Notes under the pieces: generated by a model
What the model saw: the letters and a program-made list of their open reading frames with translations, nothing else
What the model was told of the DNA's origin: nothing
The model's database searches: none
Assembly (NCBI GenBank): GCA_033239005.1
Contig: BSQZ01000039.1
Coordinates: 5,849,816 to 5,913,815 of the forward strand
From: Lamellibrachia satsuma
Lineage: Eukaryota > Annelida > Polychaeta > Sabellida > Siboglinidae
DNA length: 64,000 nt
Direction of reading: 5' to 3'
Part shown: one piece after another, positions 57,960 through 64,000 of the stretch
How positions within the stretch are numbered: position 1 is the first letter of the stretch
How the letters are laid out: every line of letters begins with the position of its first letter
Position numbers and translations under genes: made by a program

Positions 57960-58930
57960 AACAAGGTATCACGTACACAATGGTTCTACATCACTTTAAT
58001 ACACATTTCCTAACCGTAGATAACTAAGTTTATGGAAATAGATATTTATATAACAATACGATGTGTCGTTAAAGGGTTTTGATGGAGTATTGCTTATTTA
58101 TAGTAGATTATAAGCAAATACAATCCCTATGAATTTGCAGGTTGCTAAATTCTTCTTGAAAATGAATTTTTTTTTGGCCGTTGTTAATATACGTTACAGT
58201 GGTATATCCATTAAATGTTCATCAGCTGCTGATTTGTTTGTTTGTTAGTTTGTGTATGTAAATATTCTCAGTGGTGGTCTGGCTTCGTGATTTCTGTGTT
58301 ATTCTATATCGATAGAAACTTGGTCTCTGGTTCTGTCTTTCTTAAATATCACTATAACTGGCTCAAGTGATTAGCTCGGTTATCTTAATCGCGCACGTTT
58401 GATGTTATTTTAGACACTGTTGGAACAGTGTTGCAATATGAACGCAGTAGGTGTTCGTCTTTCATTGGTTGCTTTCTTGGCGTAATGTATCCTATGGCCT
58501 TGTGATTGGTAGAAATTTGTCGCATAGTAGCAAAACTGTGACTGAACAGAGTAATATTATAAATTTGTTTAATTTCGTCTGTCCAGATATTCGACCACCA
58601 GTAGCTGTTCAGCCACGCCAGTGTATCGTGTCGTCGATCGGTCTCATAGTAGCGAAAGCCGAAATCATATCGACGGAAGACCTCCAGCTACTCCTAAGCA
58701 GCACAATGTCGTCGATATTTTTTTATGACCTCGGCAAAGTTCAAAGAGACTTTTTCGTCAGAATGAGACAGACAGCCGTACAGTTATCAGTGAATGTCAA
58801 TCATGATTTTAAAGATCTAAATAAGAAACAACCATGCTATAAAATATACTCTCTAGCAAGATACTATGTCCAAGTTGTTACGTATACAATATGGCGCAGT
58901 TGACGAGCACTCAAAGAGTATTTGTCAAAG
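57960..58930. other. no supported gene; one 150-codon plus frame
   Basis: The plus frame 58451-58903 is open but has no recognised domain. Its last third (after 58795) overlaps intron sequence of the FN2 units (same as 5027-5130), so at least that part is not coding. The middle (VAKAEIISTEDLQLLLSSTM) remains unexplained. Confidence 0.35.
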
Positions 58931-59262
58931 ATAGTTCCCTATGTATGAGTTTTCGAAAAAACATTATATTCTCTAACTATTGACAAGTAAAAATACGATG
59001 CACACTCGCAAAAATATAACATTGAACGTTGTAATGCATTTTACTGCATCTACTTTTTATACTTTATATATGTTGTAATAGCGCAATAAGTTGTAGCACA
59101 AGACAATAACCACATTTTATTCACGTGAAACAATCCACAACGAAGGTGCAAATAAGACGATTGTGTGTGAGTGATACCGAACACGTAATCACATAATAAA
59201 CTTGAAGGAATACCAATACGTTTTTTGGCAACAACAGTTCAAGCCCGTGCACTGATATTAAC

Positions 59263-59430
59263 CTGTTTTGTCGAAGTCACAGTAGCCGATTCTACGGTCT
59301 TTGTCGTAATCATAGGTGAGGGAACACCACGGTTTCTTGACGGTGACGTAATCGGTAGTACAACTATTGAAGGTCTTGCCGAAAGCCTTAAATGGAAATA
59401 CACACTTGTCTCCAGACTTCGTGTACACAA
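59263..59430 (-). CDS. fibronectin type II domain exon, array unit 1
   Basis: 168-nt exon: VVYTKSGDKCVFPFKAFGKT, FNSCTTDYVTVKKPWCSLTY, DYDKDRRIGYCDFDKTG. The four FN2 cysteines are intact and no stop occurs. The acceptor is a T-run ending CAG above 59430. The donor is AACAG/GTTAAT, weaker than in the other array units (GTAAAT). Phase 1 at both ends. It is the most downstream of the array on this strand; no PAN exon is seen below it before 53 kb. Confidence 0.82.
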
Positions 59431-59597
59431 CTGAAAAAAAATCACATGCAGCACACATCACCGCACAGATCTGGTAACCGAGGAAACCATTGCAACAAAA
59501 TGTATGATTAATAAACATATATGTTGACTTTTAAGAAAGAACAGTTGTAGCCTGTGTAAGTTCACCTAATTCCAATGTATGCGAATGTTAGAATCTG

Positions 59598-59885
59598 ACC
59601 ATTTAACAAGATTTAACAATACGTAACAAGATTGCCATCCCAAACAATAAGTTCCATATGGCCAGAGGACAAGGAAGCCATTGGCTTTTCGAGAGTCCAA
59701 CAATTTTATCATCTATGTCTAGCCCGCCCTTATCATATATCTTTAAATTCTATTTTTAAAAATGTTCACACTACTAGCATTAACACAATCATTTGGAAGT
59801 TTGTTCTATTCATTTATAACCCTTTGTAATAAAGAGTATATTCTGATGTCCAACCAACACTGTTCCTTAACTGATGCTGCTTAAT
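59598..59885 (-). mobile_element. LINE 3' tail, array unit 1
   Basis: Matches the 3' end of the LINE at 6885-7130 and 715-960 (ggacaaggaagccattggct, cgagagtccaacaa, tagcccgcccttatcata). About 290 bp, non-coding. Confidence 0.8.
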
Positions 59886-59894
59886 GTCCTCTGA

Positions 59895-59972
59895 TCGCCA
59901 ACGTGATGATGTCATTAATATAGAAAGTCACATCATACCACGCATTTGTAATTTGCTAAATATTGCCATTTA
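59895..59972 (+). pseudogene. ORF family X C-terminal codons, array unit 1
   Basis: GDDVINIESHIIPRICNLLN and IAIY then stop, matching the end of 10012-10239 and 15892-16133. The N-terminal part is absent: the LINE tail joins directly, so the ORF was truncated by that insertion or its associated deletion. Confidence 0.5.
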
Positions 59973-60790
59973 TTAAAGCATACATTATGTTGTTAATTCA
60001 CATTTAATAAAATAAAACTGCTTGGTTACATCATTTATACAGAGATGCAATATATACAGTGATAAAATAAAGTGAGAAACTGGGAAAAGTCATTTGCAAA
60101 TTGATACACGATACATCCTTTTCATTCGTTATTGGACATGAATATACAGGTACAGGACATGAGTAAAATAACACAAAGACAGTAATAAGCATAACTTGGA
60201 CACTAACTTAGCTTCGGGGTAAGTGCAACTGAAAACAAAATGAAATCACGAGAATAAACCAAACAAAATAAAATATAGTGGAAGTCTTCCAACTTAAACA
60301 TATGTATAAACAAAAACAGTAATGTCTAAACGATAATTCCTAGGGTGATTATTTGGTGTACGTATAAAAAAGGCGCATTGACGAGTATAAAATAGGTTTT
60401 TGCCACAGAAGATGTTTTTGATGTATGCATTTTGAAAAAAACATTATATTCTCTAAATATTTACAGGTAAAAACACGAAGCACATTCGCAACAAAATAAA
60501 ATTGGACGTTCTAAAGCATTTCACTGCATCTACTTTGTATTAATTTATATATGTCGCAATAGCACAATTAGGTGCAGCACAATACAACGACCACATTTTA
60601 TTCAGGTGGTGTTCATCTCAATATAATATAGATGTGTTTTTAATGTTGTACGTTTTTACACAATCCACAACGACAGGTACAAGTAAAATGACTATGTGTG
60701 TGTGATACCGAACACGTAATCAGATAATCAGCTTGAAGTAATACCAATATGTGTTGGCAACAACAGTTAAGCCCGTGTATTGCTATTTAC

Positions 60791-60958
60791 CTGTTTTGTC
60801 GAATTCACAGTAGCCCATTCTACGGTCTTTGTCTTAATCATAGGTGAGGGAACACCACGGTTTCTTGACGGTGACGTAATCGGTAGTACAACTATTGAAG
60901 GTCTCGCCGAAAGCTTTGAATGGAAATGCACACTTGTCTCCAGACTTCGTGTACACAA
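60791..60958 (-). CDS. fibronectin type II domain exon, array unit 2
   Basis: 168 nt, with KCTLVSR-region residues as in the other units (SGDKCAFPFKAFGETF, SCTTDYVTVKKPWCSLTYD-like), but here the codon after CSLTYD reads TAA instead of TAC near 60838 (tcttaatca where others have tcgtaatca), giving a Tyr-Asp-to-stop-type change in the YDYDKD segment. Splice sites are good (T-run plus CAG; donor AACAG/GTAAAT). This unit therefore looks inactivated or skipped, while its neighbours are open. Confidence 0.7.
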
Positions 60959-61129
60959 CTGAAAAAAAAATCACCCAAAGCACATATCATCGCATAGATC
61001 TGATAACCCGGGTAACCATTGCAACAAAATGTATGATTGATAAACATATAAGTTGACTTTTAAGAAAGAACCGTTGTAGCCTGTGTAAGTTCACCTAATT
61101 CCAATGTATGCGAATGTTAGAATCTGACC

Positions 61130-61415
61130 ATTTAACAAGATTTAACAAGATGTAACAAGATTGCCATCCCAAACAACAAGTTCCATATGGCCAGTGGACA
61201 AGGAAGCCATTGACTTTTCGAGAGTCCAACTATTTTATCATCTGTGTCTAGCCCGCCCTTATCATATGTCTTTAAATTCTATTTTTAAAAATTTTCACAC
61301 TACTAGCATTAACACAATCATTTGGCAGTTTGTTCTATTCATTTATCACCCTTTTTAAAAAAGAGTATATTCTGATGTCCAACCAACACTGTTCCTTAAC
61401 TGATGCTGCTTAATG
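61130..61415 (-). mobile_element. LINE 3' tail, array unit 2
   Basis: Second copy of the tail found at 59598-59885, with the doubled tttaacaagat end preserved. Confidence 0.8.
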
Positions 61416-61424
61416 TCCTCTGAT

Positions 61425-61505
61425 CGCCAACGTGATGATGCCATTAATATAGAAAGTCACATCATACCAAGCATTTGTAATTTGCTAAATATTGCCATTT
61501 ATTAA
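61425..61505 (+). pseudogene. ORF family X C-terminal codons, array unit 2
   Basis: AINIESHIIPSICNLLNIAI then Y and stop. Same junction with the LINE tail as in unit 1. Confidence 0.5.
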
Positions 61506-62317
61506 AGCATACATTATGTTGTTAATTCACATTGAATAAAATAGCACTGCTTGGTTACATCATATATACAGAGAAGCAATATATACACTGATACAATAAA
61601 GTGAGAAAATGGGAAAGTCATTTGCAAATTGATACACGATGCATACTTTTCATTCTTTATTGGACATGAATATACAGGTACAGGACATGAGTAAAATAAC
61701 ACAAAGACAGTAATAAGCATAACTTGGACACTAACTTAGCTTCGGGGTAAGTGCAACTGAAAACAAAATGAAATCACGAGAATAAACCAAACAAAATAAA
61801 ATATAGTGGAAGTCTTCCAACTTAAACATATGTATAAACAAAAACAGTAATGTCTAAAATATAATTCGTGTGGTGATTATTTGGTGTACGTATAAAAAAA
61901 GGCGCATGATGAGTATAAAATAGGTGTTTGCCATAGAAGATATTTTTGATGTATGCGTTTCGATAAAACATTATATTCTCTAAATATTGACAGGTAAAAA
62001 CACGATGCACATTCGCAACTAAATAAAATTGGACGTTGTAAAGCATTTCACTGCATCTACTTTGTATTAATTTATATATGTCGCAATAGCACAATTAGGT
62101 GCAGCACAATACAATGACCACATTTTATTCAGGTGGTGTTCATCTCAATATAATATAGATGTGTTTTTAATGTTGTACGTTTTTACACAATCCACAACGA
62201 CAGGTACAAGTAAAATGACTATGTGTGTGTGATATCGAACACGTAATTAGATAATCAGCTTGAAGTAATACCAATATGTGTTGGCAACAACAATTAAGCC
62301 CGTGCACTGCTATTTAC

Positions 62318-62485
62318 CTGTTTTGTCGAATTCACAGTAGCCCATTCTACGGTCTTTGTCGTAATCATAGGTGAGGGAACACCACGGTTTCTTGACGGTG
62401 ACGTAATCGGTAGTACAACTATTGAAGGTCTCGCCGAAAGCTTTGAATGGAAATGCACACTTGTCTCCAGACTTCGTGTACACAA
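62318..62485 (-). CDS. fibronectin type II domain exon, array unit 3
   Basis: 168 nt, open throughout: VVYTKSGDKCAFPFKAFGET, FNSCTTDYVTVKKPWCSLTY, DYDKDRRMGYCEFDKTG. Four FN2 cysteines, T-run acceptor, donor AACAG/GTAAAT, phase 1 at both ends. Nearly identical to unit 4 at the right edge. Confidence 0.85.
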
Positions 62486-62651
62486 CTGAAAAAAAATCAC
62501 CCAAAGCACATATCATCGCATAGATCTGGTAAACCGGGTAACCATTACAACAAACTGTATGATTGATAAACATATAAGTTGACTTTTAAGAAAGAACCGT
62601 TGTAGCCTGTGTAAGTTCACCTAATTCCAATGTATGCGAATGTTAGAATGT

Positions 62652-62945
62652 GACCATTTAACAAGATTTAACAATACGTAACAAGATTGCCATCCCAAAC
62701 AATAAGTTCCATATGGCCAGAGGACAAGGAAGCCATTGACTTTTCGAGAGTCCAACTATTTTATCATCTATGTCTAGCCCGCCCTTATCATATATCTTTA
62801 AATTCTATTTTTAAACATTTTCACACTACTAGCATTAACACAATCATTTGGCAGTTTGTTCTATTCATTTATCACCCTTTGTAAGAAAGAGTATATTCTG
62901 ATGTCCAACCAACACTGTTCTTTAACTGATGCTGCTTAATGTCCT
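62652..62945 (-). mobile_element. LINE 3' tail, array unit 3
   Basis: Third copy of the tail, as in units 1 and 2. Confidence 0.8.
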
Positions 62946-62951
62946 CTGATC

Positions 62952-63032
62952 GCCAACGTGATGCTGCCATTAATATAGAAAGTCACATCATACCAAGCAT
63001 TTGCAATTTGCTAAATATTGCCATTTATTAAA
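62952..63032 (+). pseudogene. ORF family X C-terminal codons, array unit 3
   Basis: AINIESHIIPSICNLLNIAI-like codons then Y and stop. Confidence 0.5.
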
Positions 63033-63848
63033 GCATACATTATGTTGTTAATTCACATTTAATAAAATAGCACTGCTTGGTTACATCATATATACAGAGA
63101 AGCAATATATACACTGATACAATAAAGTGAGAAACTGGGAAAAGTCATTTGCAAATTGATACAAGACACATACTTTTTATTCGTTATTGGACATGAATAT
63201 ACCGGCAAAGGATATGAGTAAAATAACACAAAGACAGTAATAAGCATAACTTGGACACTAACTTAGCTTCGGGGTAAGTGCAACTGAAAACAAAATGAAA
63301 TCACGAGAATAAACCAAACAAAATAAAATATAGTGCAAGTCTTCCAACTTAAACATATGTATTAACAAAAACAGTAATGTCTAAACGATAATTCCTATGG
63401 TGATTATTTGGTGTACGTATAAAAAAGGCTCATTGACGAGTATAAAATAGGTGTTTGCCACAGAAGATGTTTTTGATGTATGCGTTTTGAAAAAACATTA
63501 TATTCTCTAAATATTTACAGGTAAAAACACGATGCACATTCGCAACAAAATAAAATTGGACGTTGTAAAGCATTTCACTGCATCTACTTTTTATTAATTT
63601 ATATATATTGCTATAGCACAATTAGGTGAAGCACAATACAATGACTACATTTTATTCAGGTGGTGTTCATCTCAATATAATATAGATGTGTTTTTAATGT
63701 TGTACGTTTTTACACAATCCACAACGACAGGTACAAGTAAAATGACTATGTGTGTGTGTGTGATACCGAACACGTAATCAGATAATCAGCTTGAAGTAAT
63801 ACCAATATGTGTTGGCAACAACAGTTAAGCCCGTGTATTGCTATTTAC

Positions 63849-64000
63849 CTGTTTTGTCGAATTCACAGTAGCCCATTCTACGGTCTTTGTCGTAATCATA
63901 GGTGAGGGAACACCACGGTTTCTTGACGGTGACGTAACCGGTAGTACAACTATTGAAGGTCTCGCCGAAAGCTTTGAATGGAAATGCACACTTGTCTCCA
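63849..64000 (-). CDS. fibronectin type II domain exon, array unit 4 (cut by window edge)
   Basis: Starts (downstream end) with donor AACAG/GTAAAT at 63849 and is open to the window edge, covering GDKCAFPFKAFGETFNSCTT through GYCEFDKTG. The last ~16 nt at the 5' end of the exon lie beyond 64000. The array continues upstream. Confidence 0.82.

Larger units (their letters stand above)
58930..64000. repeat. 1.53-kb tandem array of FN2-exon units
   Basis: Successive FN2 exons end at 59263, 60791, 62318 and 63849: spacings of 1528, 1527 and 1531 bp. Units 2-4 are more alike than unit 1. Each unit holds an FN2 exon, then the LINE 3' tail, then the C-terminal codons of ORF family X. The relatives at 4.75-6.3 kb and 15.9-17.4 kb lack the LINE tail, so the tail was inserted once before the array amplified. 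Confidence 0.9.

Noticed and set aside
58451..58903. 150-residue plus frame as a gene
   Set aside because: Its last third is intron sequence shared with the FN2 units, and no motif is seen in the rest.

Overview
This window is animal nuclear DNA. There are no operons, ribosome binding sites or long uninterrupted reading frames. Instead there are short exons with GT/AG splice sites, many microsatellites, and decayed transposons of at least eight kinds. The mix (CR1/L2-like and RTE-like LINEs, Ty3/Gypsy gag, PIF/Harbinger, pogo, hAT end, Maverick/Polinton) and secreted fibronectin type II (FN2) plus PAN domain exons fit a marine invertebrate, probably a lophotrochozoan such as a mollusc. Species cannot be read from the sequence.

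Host genes. The best-supported host gene lies on the minus strand: a signal-peptide and coiled-coil exon (32848-32587), an FN2 exon (16937-16770), a second FN2 exon (5830-5663) and a terminal six-cysteine PAN/apple exon with stop (4997-4753). All junctions are phase 1, so the four pieces splice in frame to about 280 residues. A decayed extra PAN piece lies at 4095-3993. At the right edge (about 58.93-64.0 kb) a 1.53-kb tandem array carries four more 168-nt FN2 exons on the minus strand, running off the window. These probably belong to an upstream paralogue.

Region by region. 1-3 kb: LINE fragment and a Gypsy LTR end with gag. 3-6.3 kb: PAN and FN2 exons. 6.9-8.9 kb: CR1/jockey-like LINE. 9-9.7 kb: satellite repeats. 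9.7-10.8 kb: fragment of an unidentified plus-strand ORF family. 10.8-14.15 kb: RTE-like LINE with a visible target-site duplication. 14.2-23.9 kb: family of related duplications including a near-identical 2.65-kb tandem pair. 24.9-26.0 kb: a spliced-looking basic-protein pseudogene. 26.9-32.5 kb: repeats, an LTR-like block and the signal-peptide exon. 33.5-36.0 kb: L2-like LINE. 36.4 kb: very long GA microsatellite. 36.8-37.4 kb: pogo transposase and LINE scraps. 38.15-41.55 kb: complete-length but mutated Harbinger element. 42.6-43.4 kb: dispersed repeats. About 43.5-52.5 kb: GC-richer Maverick/Polinton. 52.5-58.9 kb: microsatellites, hAT end, a Harbinger-type MITE, LINE pieces. 58.9-64 kb: the FN2 array.

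The most unusual locus is the Polinton. It holds remains of a packaging ATPase, retroviral-type integrase and protein-primed DNA polymerase B. It also holds a minus-strand gene that joins a phage-tail-fibre-like N-terminus to what looks like an SGNH (sialate O-acetylesterase-like) hydrolase. All its genes are broken, two of them by inserted tandem repeats, so it is a fossil. The second puzzle is an unidentified plus-strand ORF family present in several degenerate copies among the FN2 duplications.
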